From assembly GCA_963742865.1 (NCBI GenBank), contig CAVUNW010000003.1, positions 1 through 64,000 on the forward strand: a stretch of 64,000 nt of DNA, given 5' to 3'. The translations under genes and the position numbers were made by a program. How positions within the stretch are numbered: the stretch's first letter is position 1; every line of letters starts with the position of its first letter. This stretch comes from Bog-532 sp963742865. GTDB taxonomy: Bacteria > Actinomycetota > Actinomycetes > Streptosporangiales > Streptosporangiaceae. Under the pieces are notes generated by a model. It saw only the letters and a list, made by a program, of their open reading frames with translations, searched no databases and was not told where the DNA came from. Shown here one piece after another: positions 54,592 through 64,000 of the stretch.

Positions 54592-56061
54592 ATGGACAGT
54601 CCGCAGGCGCCGTGGTGGTGGCGGCGCTCGCTGGTGCGGGACGCGATCTACGCCGCGCTCTTGACCGTCTGCATCGTCTTCGGCGCCTACGGCGAAGCCC
54701 ACCCGCGGCAGGTCAGCGACCAGCTCCCCGCGACCTCCCCGGCGGCGCACACACCCACGGCCGCGCTGCTCCTAGTCGCGGTGGCCGGCCTCGTCCTGGC
54801 CCTGCGGAACCGGTGGCCACGGCTGGTGCTCGTCGTGTCGGTCGGCGCCGTGACGGTGTATTCGCTGCTCGGCTACGTCAACGGGGCCGCTCTGCTCGCG
54901 CCCGTCGTCGCCGTCTACACGCTGGCCACCAAGGAGACCGCGCGGCGGGCGATCGCCTGGTCGGCGACGGTCCTCGTGGTGCTGATGGCCGCCACAGCCG
55001 CGCATAACCCGTTTGGGCCGACCGGCGCTGGCTTCTTCCTCATCCCGGGGCTGATAGCGGTGGCGTGCCTGGGCGGCATCGCCATCGCCAGCCGGCGGGC
55101 GTACGTCGCGTCCATCGAGACGCGAGCCGTCCACGAAGCCCAGCGCCGGATCGACGAGGAACGCCTGCGGATTGCGCGTGACCTGCACGACGTGGTCGCG
55201 CACACGATGGCGACGATCAACGTGCAGGCCGGCACGGCCGCGCACGTGGCCGCCGAGCGGCCCGAGGTGGCCACGCAGGCACTGCTGACGATCAAGGCGG
55301 CGAGCAAGGACGGCCTGCGCGAGCTGCGCGCCATCCTCAACGTGCTCCGGCGCGCCGACGAGGCGGATCCCACCCAGCCCACGCCCGGCATCGACCAGAT
55401 CGGGGCACTGATCGAGCGGGCCCGGCAGGTCGGCCTGGAGACCACGTTCAGCGTGGCCGGCCGGCAGCGGCCGCTGTCCGCCGCCGTCGAGCTGGCGGCC
55501 TACCGGATCGTGCAGGAATCGCTGACGAATACGTTCCGGCACGCCGGGCCGGCGACGGCCGCGGTGTCGCTCACCTACCTGAACGCGGAACTACTGGTCG
55601 AGATCACCGATACCGGCCGGGGGCACGCCAGGACCGGTTCCGGACCGGGGGCCGGCGGCCCGCTTGACGGGGATGCCGCGGACCGCCCGCCGGGTTCCGG
55701 GCATGGCCTGGCCGGGATGCGCGAGCGGGCCACGTCGGTCGGGGGCACGATCGACGCGGGCCCGCTGCCTGCGAGCGGGTTCCGGGTCGCGGCCCGGCTG
55801 CCCGCTCCCGCCGTGGGCGGTTCGGCGGCCCAGGTGAGCTCCGCTGCAGTTGCGGACGGGGCGGAAGTTGTCGATGGGGCCGGAGCTATGGATGGGGCGG
55901 GGACTGCGGATGGGGCGGGGACTGCGGATGGGGCAAAGGATACGGATGAGGCGAAGGATACGGATGAGGCCACAGCTGCCGACGGGGCCGAGGGTGCGGA
56001 GAGGACCGGTATGACGGATGGAGCGCGGGCGGGGTACCAGACGGCGCCGGGCTCCTCATGA
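54592..56061 (+). CDS. Two-component sensor histidine kinase (HisKA_3/NarL-partner type)
   Basis: 489 residues. Four or five N-terminal membrane helices (IYAALLTVCIVFGAY; TAALLLVAVAGLVLAL; LVLVVSVGAVTVYSLLGYV and others) are followed by the dimerisation/phosphoacceptor segment RIARDLHDVVAHTMATINVQAG with the phospho-His, then an ATPase domain (AAYRIVQESLTNTFRHAGPATA, VEITDTGRG, GHGLAGMRERATSVGG). The last 95 residues are an acidic Asp/Gly/Ala tail built from seven 18-base repeats, not normal for the family. ATG at 54592. Its stop overlaps the response-regulator ATG (ATGA). Confidence 0.92.
   Translation: MDSPQAPWWWRRSLVRDAIYAALLTVCIVFGAYGEAHPRQVSDQLPATSPAAHTPTAALLLVAVAGLVLALRNRWPRLVLVVSVGAVTVYSLLGYVNGAALLAPVVAVYTLATKETARRAIAWSATVLVVLMAATAAHNPFGPTGAGFFLIPGLIAVACLGGIAIASRRAYVASIETRAVHEAQRRIDEERLRIARDLHDVVAHTMATINVQAGTAAHVAAERPEVATQALLTIKAASKDGLRELRAILNVLRRADEADPTQPTPGIDQIGALIERARQVGLETTFSVAGRQRPLSAAVELAAYRIVQESLTNTFRHAGPATAAVSLTYLNAELLVEITDTGRGHARTGSGPGAGGPLDGDAADRPPGSGHGLAGMRERATSVGGTIDAGPLPASGFRVAARLPAPAVGGSAAQVSSAAVADGAEVVDGAGAMDGAGTADGAGTADGAKDTDEAKDTDEATAADGAEGAERTGMTDGARAGYQTAPGSS
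55873..55998 (+). repeat. Seven tandem 18-base repeats in the kinase C-terminus
   Basis: Units based on GATGGGGCGGGGACTGCG encode hexapeptides DGAGTA, DGAGTA, DGAKDT, DEAKDT and variants. They preserve frame and make a charged tail after the ATPase domain. Confidence 0.9.
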
Positions 56062-56739
56062 TCCGGGTACTGCTGGCCGATGACCAGGCACTGATCCGGG
56101 CCGGGTTCCGGGTGCTGCTCGAGGCGGACGATGACCTCGAGGTGGTCGGCGAGGCCGTGGACGGGCAGCAGGCGGTCGACCTGGCCCGCCGGGAACGTGC
56201 CGACGTCATCCTGATGGACATCCGGATGCCCGGGGTCGACGGCCTGGAGGCGACCCGCCGCGTCGCCGCCGACGACGATCTCGCCGGGGTCAAGGTGATC
56301 ATCCTGACCACATTCGAGTCCGACGAGTACGTGTTCCAGGCCATCCGGGCCGGCGCGAGCGGGTTCCTGGTCAAGGACACCGAGCCGGCCGACCTGCTCC
56401 AGGCGATCCGGGTGGTCGCGCGGGGCGACGCCCTGCTATCCCCCAGCGTTACCCGCCGGCTGAATCACCGACCTGGCCAGCCGCCCGTCCGGGCCGGCCC
56501 CGACCGCGGGGAAGGCGCTGTCCGCGCTGACCGACCGGGAGCGCGAAGTGCTGGCGCTGGTCGCGTGCGGGCTGTCCAACGAGGAAATCGCCAGCCGCCT
56601 CTACCTCAGCCCGCTCACGGCCAAGACGCACGTCAGCCGGATCATGACGAAGGTGTCTGCCCGGGACCGCGCCCAGCTCGTCGTGCTCGGCTACGAGACG
56701 GGCCTGGTCACACCGGGCCAGCAGGCGCACCGGCCGTAG
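56058..56739 (+). pseudogene. NarL/LuxR-type response regulator, one frame change between domains
   Basis: The receiver domain is intact: RVLLADDQALIRAGFRVLLEADDDLEVVG, phospho-Asp in DVILMDIRMPGVDG, KVIILTTFESDEYV, GFLVKDTEPADLLQAI. Near 56460 the frame changes by one, and the linker and HTH continue in the other frame: KALSALTDREREVLALVACGLSNEEIASRLYLSPLTAKTHVSRIMTKVSARDRAQLVVLGYETG, stop at 56739. Without the change the protein ends in Arg/Pro-rich text at 56756. ATG at 56058 overlaps the kinase stop. The pair controls an unknown regulon. Confidence 0.85.
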
Positions 56740-56847
56740 CGTCACCAGGTCAATGATCGATACACTTTTTATATAGCGCCGACTGCAGGAAATCGTCAAG
56801 GAGTTTAACCGGATCGGCGCCGAGCTATCAGAACCGGAGATGACTTC

Positions 56848-57342
56848 ATGGCGGCAGACCGGCTGGACGACCCCGACTATCCCGCCTATACAACCGGCCG
56901 GGCGGCCGAGGTACTCGGCGTCCGGCAGGCGTTTCTGCGCGCTCTGGACAGCTCGGGCGCCGTAAGCCCGCAGCGCTCGGCAGGCGGCCACCGCCGCTAC
57001 AGCCGTCACCAGCTCGCCTTCGCGCAGCGCATCAGGGACCTGTTCGACCAGGGCCACAACCTCGCCTCGGCGCTGCGCATCCTGTCCCTGGAAGATGACC
57101 TGGCCACCGAGCGCTCGCGCGTCGCCGGCCTGCGCCGCCAGCTCGGGCGGCGCTCAGCCGGGCAGGACCCGCAGGAAGGCGGCACATCCGGGGACTTACC
57201 CTGCGGGCGGCCGGGGCGGAAGCGTTCCCCGGGTAGGAGATACGCGGGGCCCGCACCCGGTTACGCGGCCATGGCTGGGTGCGCCCAATGTCGGAGAGCA
57301 GGCTGTCCGGCTGGGCGGCATTGTTCGCTTCCTGGCCGGTAG
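56848..57342 (+). CDS. MerR-family transcriptional regulator
   Basis: 164 residues. The MerR HTH is at the N-terminus: AYTTGRAAEVLGVRQAFLRALDSSGAVSPQRSAGGHRRYSRHQLAFAQRIRDLFDQGHNLASALRILSLE, then a coiled coil (EDDLATERSRVAGLRRQL) and an Arg/Gly-rich tail that may be non-native after about residue 110. It resembles the HspR-like regulator 70 bases further on the other strand (shared RSAGG-RRYSR). Its effector is unknown. The upstream 100 bases contain an AT-rich patch (TACACTTTTTATAT, 56761-56774) suitable for a promoter. Confidence 0.8.
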   Translation: MAADRLDDPDYPAYTTGRAAEVLGVRQAFLRALDSSGAVSPQRSAGGHRRYSRHQLAFAQRIRDLFDQGHNLASALRILSLEDDLATERSRVAGLRRQLGRRSAGQDPQEGGTSGDLPCGRPGRKRSPGRRYAGPAPGYAAMAGCAQCRRAGCPAGRHCSLPGR

Positions 57343-57410
57343 CCTCCTCCATCCGGGAGCGCTGGCCCGCCGTCAGCTTCGCCTGACCAGGCTCCTGGCC
57401 TTTACTGACG

Positions 57411-57737
57411 TCATTTCCCCTCCTGCCCGTTCCGGAGACCGGTGGTCTCGCGCAGCCTGGCCAGCTCAGCCTGAAGCCGGCGAGTCTCTTCCTGAAGCTG
57501 AAGGACGCGGCGGATGCCCGCCATGTTGAGGCCTTCTCCAGTCAGGGCGCAGATCTCCTGCAGCCGGTCGATGTCGCGCCGGCTGTAACGGCGGGTCCCG
57601 CCCGCGCTCCGTTCGGGATCCAGCAGTCCTTCACGCTCGTAGATGCGCAGCGTCTGCGGATGAAGCCCAGTGAGCTCGGCCGCGACCGAGATGCTGAACA
57701 GGCCCCGCTCGGGATCAGCCCAGCCGTGGTTCACCAT
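57411..57737 (-). CDS. HspR-like MerR-family heat-shock repressor
   Basis: 108 residues. FSISVAAELTGLHPQTLRIYEREGLLDPERSAGGTRRYSRRDIDRLQEICALTGEGLNMAGIRRVLQLQEETRRLQAELARLRE, the HspR pattern of a MerR HTH followed by a coiled coil. HspR represses dnaK- or clpB-type operons with DnaK as co-repressor. The start overlaps the stop of the upstream J-protein by seven bases (57731-57737). The position beside a J-domain gene and hsp20 suggests control of this cluster. No clear HAIR operator (CTTGAGT-N7-ACTCAAG) was seen. Confidence 0.82.
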   Translation of the reverse strand: MVNHGWADPERGLFSISVAAELTGLHPQTLRIYEREGLLDPERSAGGTRRYSRRDIDRLQEICALTGEGLNMAGIRRVLQLQEETRRLQAELARLRETTGLRNGQEGK

Positions 57738-58192
57738 GGCCGGTCCCAGGTGACGGCGAGATAGCAGCTGATCAGTTCCGCGAGGAGCTGCAGCCTGAGC
57801 TGCTCGTCAGACCTGGCGGACGGCGCTGGGCCTGCGGCCGGGGGGTCGTCTGCCGCTGGCCTTCCGGCGAGGGGGTCTACCCGTACGGGGCCTGCCCACA
57901 GCGGCGGCCCGGGCACCGTCCGGGCCTGAACGCGCAACCCTCCGGCCGTCTGCTGCGGACGGAGCGCGCGGTCGTAGGCCGCCCGCCGGGTGGGGTCGCT
58001 GAGGACCTGGTAGGCCTCGGCCAGCGCGCGGAAGCGGGCAGGCGCGTCCGCGTCCCGCGGCCGGGAATCCGGATGTGTGCCCCGGGCCTTGCGCCGGTAG
58101 GCGTGCGCGATGTCCGTGGCCGGGGCATCACGAGCCACGCCCAGCAGCTGATATAGATCTGGCCCCGGCTCTTCGGGCGGCGGCACGGCCAT
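57731..58192 (-). CDS. Short J-domain co-chaperone
   Basis: About 153 residues. The J-domain reads LYQLLGVARDAPATDIAHAYRRKARGTHPDSRP with the HPD motif and ALAEAYQVLSDPTRRAAYDRAL. It is followed by a Pro/Ala/Gly-rich linker and a short helical end (SDEQLRLQLLAELISCYLAV). No zinc finger, so it is a CbpA-like or type III J-protein that stimulates a DnaK. ATG at 58192 (MAVPPPEEPG) is preferred over 58219. It overlaps the HspR-like gene downstream and is divergent from hsp20. Confidence 0.82.
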   Translation of the reverse strand: MAVPPPEEPGPDLYQLLGVARDAPATDIAHAYRRKARGTHPDSRPRDADAPARFRALAEAYQVLSDPTRRAAYDRALRPQQTAGGLRVQARTVPGPPLWAGPVRVDPLAGRPAADDPPAAGPAPSARSDEQLRLQLLAELISCYLAVTWDRPW

Positions 58193-58267
58193 GACGGTCA
58201 CCTTCCCTCCGCTGCGCACCGCGCGTTCTTAACTTAGCATGAACGTAAAACTAACCTTAGTCGAGGC

Positions 58268-58297
58268 TTGTCAGATAATTCTCGTGAATGATATATA
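58268..58297 (+). promoter_or_regulatory. Putative hsp20 promoter
   Basis: TTGTCA (58268-58273), an 18-base spacer and TATATA (58292-58297), followed about 50 bases later by hsp20. The surrounding 100 bases are markedly AT-rich compared with the window. Confidence 0.55.
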
Positions 58298-58348
58298 AAA
58301 CCTGCAGGCACGGCAGGACAAACACATCGGCGAGGGAGGCTTTCGGCC

Positions 58349-58771
58349 ATGCTCATGCGTACCGACCCGTTCCGCGAACTCGACCGGCTGACCCAGCAGG
58401 TGCTCGGAACAACCGCCCGCCCGGCAGCGATGCCGATGGACGCCTACCGCAAGGGCGACAACTTCTACATTCACTTCGACCTGCCCGGTATCCGGGCCGA
58501 CTCCATTGACCTGACCGTCGAGCAGAACGTGCTCACCGTGCGCGCCGAGCGCCGCCCGGTGGAGGTTGAGGGCGCCCAGATGCTCGTCTCCGAGCGCCCG
58601 TACGGCACCTTCACCCGCCAGGTCTTCCTCGGCGATACGCTCGACGCCGAGAACATCGGCGCGGACTACGCGGCAGGCGTCCTCACGCTGACGATCCCGG
58701 TGCACGAGGCGGCCAAGCCCCGCAGCATCCAGATCTCCAGCAACGACGAGAAGCAGGTCATCGCCGGCTAG
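58349..58771 (+). CDS. Hsp20/alpha-crystallin small heat-shock protein
   Basis: 140 residues. It starts MLMRTDPFRELDRLTQQVLG. The alpha-crystallin domain covers about residues 30-125 (MDAYRKGDNFYIHFDLPGI, VEQNVLTVRAERR, RPYGTFTRQVFLGDTLD, YAAGVLTLTIPV) and it ends RSIQISSNDEKQVIAG. It binds unfolding proteins without ATP. GAGGGAGG lies upstream of the ATG. Divergent from the J-protein/HspR pair, so all three may respond to heat together. A compact GC-rich inverted repeat just after the stop (GCCGCGTGCCCGG..., about 58788-58814) could be its terminator. Confidence 0.92.
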   Translation: MLMRTDPFRELDRLTQQVLGTTARPAAMPMDAYRKGDNFYIHFDLPGIRADSIDLTVEQNVLTVRAERRPVEVEGAQMLVSERPYGTFTRQVFLGDTLDAENIGADYAAGVLTLTIPVHEAAKPRSIQISSNDEKQVIAG

Positions 58772-58786
58772 CAGCCAGCCAGCGAA

Positions 58787-58815
58787 TGCCGCGTGCCCGG
58801 CGGGCACGCGGCATT
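58787..58815. terminator. Terminator between hsp20 and hemW
   Basis: AATGCCGCGTGCCC-GGC-GGGCACGCGGCATT is a 14-bp perfect stem between convergent genes. Confidence 0.85.
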
Positions 58816-58824
58816 CTCAGCGTC

Positions 58825-60046
58825 TCAGCCGGTGAGATCACGGATCACGGCGTCGGCCAGCAGGCGGCCGCGCAGCGTGAGCACGACGCGCCCGGCGGCC
58901 AGGGCGGACGGGTCCGCGAGGCCGTCCGCCACCGCCTTGGCGGCCGCGTCTCGCCCCGCGGGCTCCAGCTCGCTGACCGGGCATCCGTCGGCCAGCCGCG
59001 TCAGCAGCATGACCCGTTCCAGCTGCCGTTCGGCGGGGGTCAGGGTCTCGCGCGCGTGGCCGGGGCTGACGCCGGCGCTGAGCTTGCCGGCGTAGGCCGA
59101 CGGGTGCTTAACGTTCCACCACCGGGTCCCGCCGACGTGGCTGTGCGCGCCCGGGCCGGCTCCCCACCAGTCGCCGCCGGTCCAGTAGAGCAGGTTGTGC
59201 GCGCACTGGGCGGCATCGGACGCGGCCCAGTTGGACACCTCGTACCAGCCGAGCCCGTGTGCGCCGAGGACGTCCTCGGCCAGCAGGTAGCGGTCGGCCA
59301 TCGCATCGTCGTCGGGGGCCGGGAGCTCACCGCGGCGGACCCGGGCCGCGAGCCGGGTGCCCTCCTCGACGATGAGCGCGTAGGCGGAAATGTGGTCCGG
59401 GCCCGCGGCCAGCGCCACCTCCAGCGAATGGCGCCAGTCCGCGTCGCTCTCCCCCGGCGTGCCGTAGATGAGATCCAGGCTCACGTGCTCGAACCCCGCG
59501 GCCCGGGCCCAGGCGACACACTGAGCGGGCCGCCCGGGCTCGTGCACCCGGTCAAGGACGTCCAGCACGTGCGGGAGGGCTGATTGCATCCCGAACGAAA
59601 CCCGGCTCACGCCATTCGCGCGAAGGAGCGCCAAGGTCCGTTCGTTAACTGTTTCCGGATTGGCCTCAACGGTCACCTCGGCCCCCGGCGCCAGCCCGAA
59701 CTGGCCGTCGATGACGCGCAGCATCTCGCCGAGCTGCTCCGGCGGCAGCACGGTCGGCGTGCCGCCGCCGAAGAACACGGTGCTGACCGGGACGTCGGCG
59801 GCGCCGAGCACGCGGCGGGCGAGCCGGATCTCGGCGGCCACCTGGCCCGGGTAGGCCGCCCGCGAGGCACCGCCGCCCAGCTCCGCGGCGGTGTAGGTGT
59901 TGAAGTCGCAGTAGCCGCAGCGGGTGACGCAGAACGGGACGTGCACGTAGAAGCCGAACGGCCAGGCGGCCCACGCCCTCGAGGGAGGCGGCGGGCAAGG
60001 TCCCGTCCGCGGGGACGGGATCGCCGTCGGGAAGCGCGCCGGGCAC
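58825..60046 (-). pseudogene. hemW: Radical SAM heme chaperone HemW, one frame change near the N-terminus
   Basis: GTG at 60046 starts VPGALPDGDPVPADGTLPAASLEG. Near 59970 the frame shifts by one and continues AWPFGFYVHVPFCVTRCGYCDFNTYTAAE, the radical-SAM CxxxCxxC cluster. Then come TVFFGGGTPTVLPPEQL, VTVEANPETV, RVSFGMQS, SLDLIYGTPGES, the NYEVSNWA-like block YEVSNWA and the C-terminal domain to 58825. HemW carries heme to target proteins and was formerly misnamed a coproporphyrinogen oxidase. ATG at 59946 lies just before VPFCVTRCGYC and would restore a protein with the cluster but a short N-terminus. Follows the MOSC gene by two bases. Confidence 0.9.
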
Positions 60047-60048
60047 GG

Positions 60049-60702
60049 TCAGCCGGCCGCGCTTTCCCGGCCGCTCGCGATCGTGTCCCACTTCGCGCTG
60101 CGCCCGGGCACGGCCGAGAGCCGGCGCAGCAGCTCACGGTCCCCGTAGTAGGCGCGCATCGATTCCGCGGCCGTCACGCCGCCGCCCACCCCATCGCCGG
60201 GGCGGTCGAGCACGGTCACGGCATCCCCCGGCGTCACCGTGCCCTCCTCGAGCACGCGCAGGTACGCGCCCGGGCGCCCGGCGGCGGCGAACCGCTTCAC
60301 CCAGCCCTTCTCACCGGTCCACTGGCGGAACGTGCCGCAGGGAATGCGGGGCGAGGTGATCTGGACGACGGCGGTGCCGAGCCGCCAGCGCTCACCGATC
60401 AGCGCGCCGGAGATGTCGAGCCCGGCGGTGACGATGTTCTCGCCGAAGGCGCCGTTCCGCACGTCGCGGCCGAGTTCACCGGCCCACCAGTCAAGGTCCT
60501 CGCGGGCGTAGACGTAGATCGCCTGCTCCGGGCCACCGTGGTTTTCCTTGTCGGCCTGGTCGTCGCCGTCGAGGCCGAGCCGGCCGACGTGCACGGGGCC
60601 CGCCACGGGGCGCTTATCGATGGCGGTGCGGCCGACCTGGCCCGCCCACTTCGCGTTGACCACCCGGCCCGTGTTGACCGACACGACCTGCCCGTTATCC
60701 AC
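60049..60702 (-). CDS. MOSC-domain protein (YiiM-like)
   Basis: 217 residues. VVSVNTGRVVNAKWAGQVGRTAIDKRPVAG at the N-terminus, then LGLDGDDQADKENHGGPEQAIYVYAREDL, GAFGENIVTAGLDI, WRLGTAVVQITSPRIPCGTF with the conserved MOSC Cys, and a 3-alpha C-terminal extension as in YiiM. MOSC proteins transfer sulfur or reduce N-hydroxylated compounds with molybdenum cofactor. It precedes hemW on the same strand with stop and start two bases apart. Confidence 0.88.
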   Translation of the reverse strand: MDNGQVVSVNTGRVVNAKWAGQVGRTAIDKRPVAGPVHVGRLGLDGDDQADKENHGGPEQAIYVYAREDLDWWAGELGRDVRNGAFGENIVTAGLDISGALIGERWRLGTAVVQITSPRIPCGTFRQWTGEKGWVKRFAAAGRPGAYLRVLEEGTVTPGDAVTVLDRPGDGVGGGVTAAESMRAYYGDRELLRRLSAVPGRSAKWDTIASGRESAAG

Positions 60703-60881
60703 GTAGCGCAGGCTAACCGACCGCCAGGACCCAGTCGACCGGATATACCGGCCGGATAAGCCGACGGGGTGAGCTCACCGGGTAACGCGCGGCTTCCGGC
60801 GGGCACTCCGCTCGTTGCTTGTCCGTTACTACCGCCGAGAGTTAGCTAGACTAAGAGGATCGCTCCTGGCTGGAGGTTCTG

Positions 60882-61505
60882 GTGGCAGACCAACCGGCGT
60901 TTCGTCCCCGGCCGCAGTACTACGGGCCGCACGGCCTGAGCCGTATGCATCCATCACTGCGCGCGGCGGACGCCGACCGGGAGCAGTTGGTCGATGTGCT
61001 CAAGGGCGCTTTCGCCGAAGGGCGCCTCTCCCAGGACGAGTACACCGAGCGGATGGAGCGGGCCTACACCGCCAAGACCTTTGGTGAGCTCTCGGCGCTG
61101 GTTGCCGACCTGCCGTCCCAGGTCCCGCACGCATACACGGCCTACCGGACGCCGGGGACCAACTCACTCGCGGTCGCGTCGCTGGTCCTCGGCATCGCGG
61201 AGTTCTTCACCGCCGGGATCACCGCGGTCCCCGCGGTCATCCTGGGCCACAAGGCGCGCCGGCAGATCCGGTTGACCGGGGAGCAGGGCACCGGGATGGC
61301 GACCGCCGGCCTCGTCCTCGGCTGGGCCGCGATCGGCCTGTTCGCGCTGCTCGTCGCGGTGGCCGTGCTGGCCGCGGTGGCCTTCAGCTCGCATGGCTCG
61401 GTCCCGTCGGGCCCCGGCCCCGGCTTTACCAACCCCAACGCGATGCTGATGCCCGTGTACACGCACGTCGGGTCGGCCGCATCCCTGGGGAAGCCCCTGC
61501 CGTAG
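60882..61505 (+). CDS. DUF1707 and DUF4190 domain membrane protein
   Basis: 207 residues. The DUF1707 domain (SLRAADADREQLVDVLKGAFAEGRLSQDEYTERMERAYTAKTFGELSALVADLP, residues 25-80) is followed by two membrane helices of DUF4190 type (LAVASLVLGIAEFFTAGITAVPAVILGHKARRQIR; GMATAGLVLGWAAIGLFALLVAVAVLAAV) and a short outer tail. Function unknown; common in actinomycetes. GTG at 60882 with GGAGG upstream. Confidence 0.88.
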   Translation: MADQPAFRPRPQYYGPHGLSRMHPSLRAADADREQLVDVLKGAFAEGRLSQDEYTERMERAYTAKTFGELSALVADLPSQVPHAYTAYRTPGTNSLAVASLVLGIAEFFTAGITAVPAVILGHKARRQIRLTGEQGTGMATAGLVLGWAAIGLFALLVAVAVLAAVAFSSHGSVPSGPGPGFTNPNAMLMPVYTHVGSAASLGKPLP

Positions 61506-61513
61506 CGGCCCGC

Positions 61514-61548
61514 CGGGCGGCTTTCGCCCGCCGGGCGGCTTTCGCCCG
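61514..61548. terminator. Tandem hairpins between convergent DUF1707 and lepA genes
   Basis: CGGGCG-GCTTT-CGCCCG occurs twice (61514-61530 and 61532-61548) with an 18-base period, 9 bases after the DUF1707 stop. Confidence 0.7.
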
Positions 61549-61607
61549 CTGGTCCGGCCCGCTGATCCGGCCCACCGGGCGCCGGTCCGGGCACGCACGG
61601 TCCGCGG

Positions 61608-63545
<1,938 letters not shown>

Positions 63546-63704
63546 CCGTTTGGTGAGAGTACGTTCGGTCGGTCGGGCTGGCCCGGTCCTGGGCGCCGTC
63601 CCTGGGCGCGCCGTCGCCGCCCGGGGATCCTCGGGCCGCCGCCGGCGCCGGGCGCGTCCCGGTCAGGGCCGGCCACTACGACCGTCGGCCCTACTTTATG
63701 GCAA

Positions 63705-63771
63705 GCGCCCCGGGCCCTGGGCCATCGGCGTCCTGGCAGCGCCCCCGGGCCCTGGGCCATCGGCGTCCTGG
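63705..63771. repeat. Direct duplication of a 32-33-base segment upstream of the DinB gene
   Basis: Two copies of GCGCCCCGGGCCCTGGGCCA followed by TCGGCGTCCTGG at 63705-63736 and 63739-63771, differing by one C, in the 270-base gap between the divergent lepA and DinB genes. Confidence 0.85.
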
Positions 63772-63816
63772 GCAATTGGCTTGCCGCCGGGAGCAGGTCC
63801 GCTGAATCATGACGGA

Positions 63817-64000
63817 ATGGGCTGGATCGCACCTGAGGTAACCCGGAGCCACGAGTCGCCCGTCGGGGACGAGCGGTCCACGCTGGAGGCGCTGCTGGAC
63901 TGGCACCGCGCGACGCTGCTGGCCAAATGCGCCGGCCTGACCGGTGAGCAGCTGGCGCTGCGGGCGGTGCCGCCGTCCAGCCTGTCGCTGCTCGGGCTGG
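63817..64000 (+). CDS. DinB/DUF664-family protein, N-terminal part (continues beyond the window)
   Basis: 61 codons are visible: MGWIAPEVTRSHESPVGDERSTLEALLDWHRATLLAKCAGLTGEQLALRAVPPSSLSLLGL. This is the usual start of the actinobacterial DinB_2/DUF664 family, a four-helix-bundle metal-binding fold related to mycothiol-dependent enzymes. The metal-ligand histidines lie beyond the window. ATG at 63817 is in frame; an ATG at 63809 is in another frame and stops after 10 codons. Confidence 0.8.
   Translation, partial: MGWIAPEVTRSHESPVGDERSTLEALLDWHRATLLAKCAGLTGEQLALRAVPPSSLSLLGL

Noticed and set aside
58200..58348. HAIR operator for the HspR-like protein
   Set aside because: No CTTGAGT-N7-ACTCAAG or close variant could be found by eye.

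Overview
The window is very GC-rich chromosomal DNA from an actinomycete. The housekeeping genes and their order (rpoD, dnaG, dgt, ppdK, glyS, uppS, recO, leuA, era, a CorC-like gene, ybeY, phoH, HIT, rsmE, dnaJ, hrcA with CIRCE, hemW, lepA) are typical of Actinomycetota, as are the DUF3097, DUF4870, DUF1707, SigE-family sigma factor and AfsR/LuxR-type genes. A Streptosporangiales-like soil organism is plausible, but the genus cannot be fixed from sequence reading alone.

Bases 1-10,560 are a graveyard of mobile elements ending at a tRNA-Asn gene. A large-serine-recombinase element (about 214-2720) sits inside a decayed IS1634-type transposase gene whose two halves lie at 1-213 and 2721-4201. 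A frameshifted IS110 transposase, a decayed flavin/F420 oxidoreductase fragment, an intact MMPL exporter and the stump of another transposase follow. From about 10.9 kb the chromosome is ordinary: a YtxH-like protein, rpoD, dnaG, HAD and NUDIX hydrolases, a 5'-truncated DUF559-type gene, dgt, ppdK, a repeat-bearing broken dehydrogenase gene, glyS, then recO-uppS (4-base overlap). At 26-34 kb lie an HD/LuxR regulator, a methyltransferase, a VIT-type iron/manganese transporter, an oxidoreductase-epimerase pair, and leuA preceded by a leucine-codon leader peptide with attenuator-like hairpins.

At 34-43 kb are a double GNAT, era, a giant LuxR ATPase and a likely conflict module: an EACC1-type small protein coupled to a membrane-anchored caspase-like protease. 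From 43 to 53 kb runs the minus-strand block cdd-like, CorC-like, ybeY, phoH, HIT, then (after a sigma factor/Ser-Pro-rich membrane protein pair on the plus strand) rsmE, dnaJ and hrcA controlled by CIRCE. The last 11 kb carry DUF3097, DUF4870, a two-component system, a MerR gene, a small heat-shock cluster (HspR-like regulator and short J-protein, divergent from hsp20), hemW, a MOSC protein, DUF1707, lepA and the start of a DinB gene.

Many genes are interrupted by one or more frame changes while the protein continues in another frame: leuA (at least four), the LuxR ATPase, the response regulator, hemW, the caspase gene, the methyltransferase and all the mobile genes. Some of these, leuA above all, are hard to accept as true pseudogenes, so base-indel errors in the assembly are a live explanation. 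They are annotated here as single broken loci with the continuation described.
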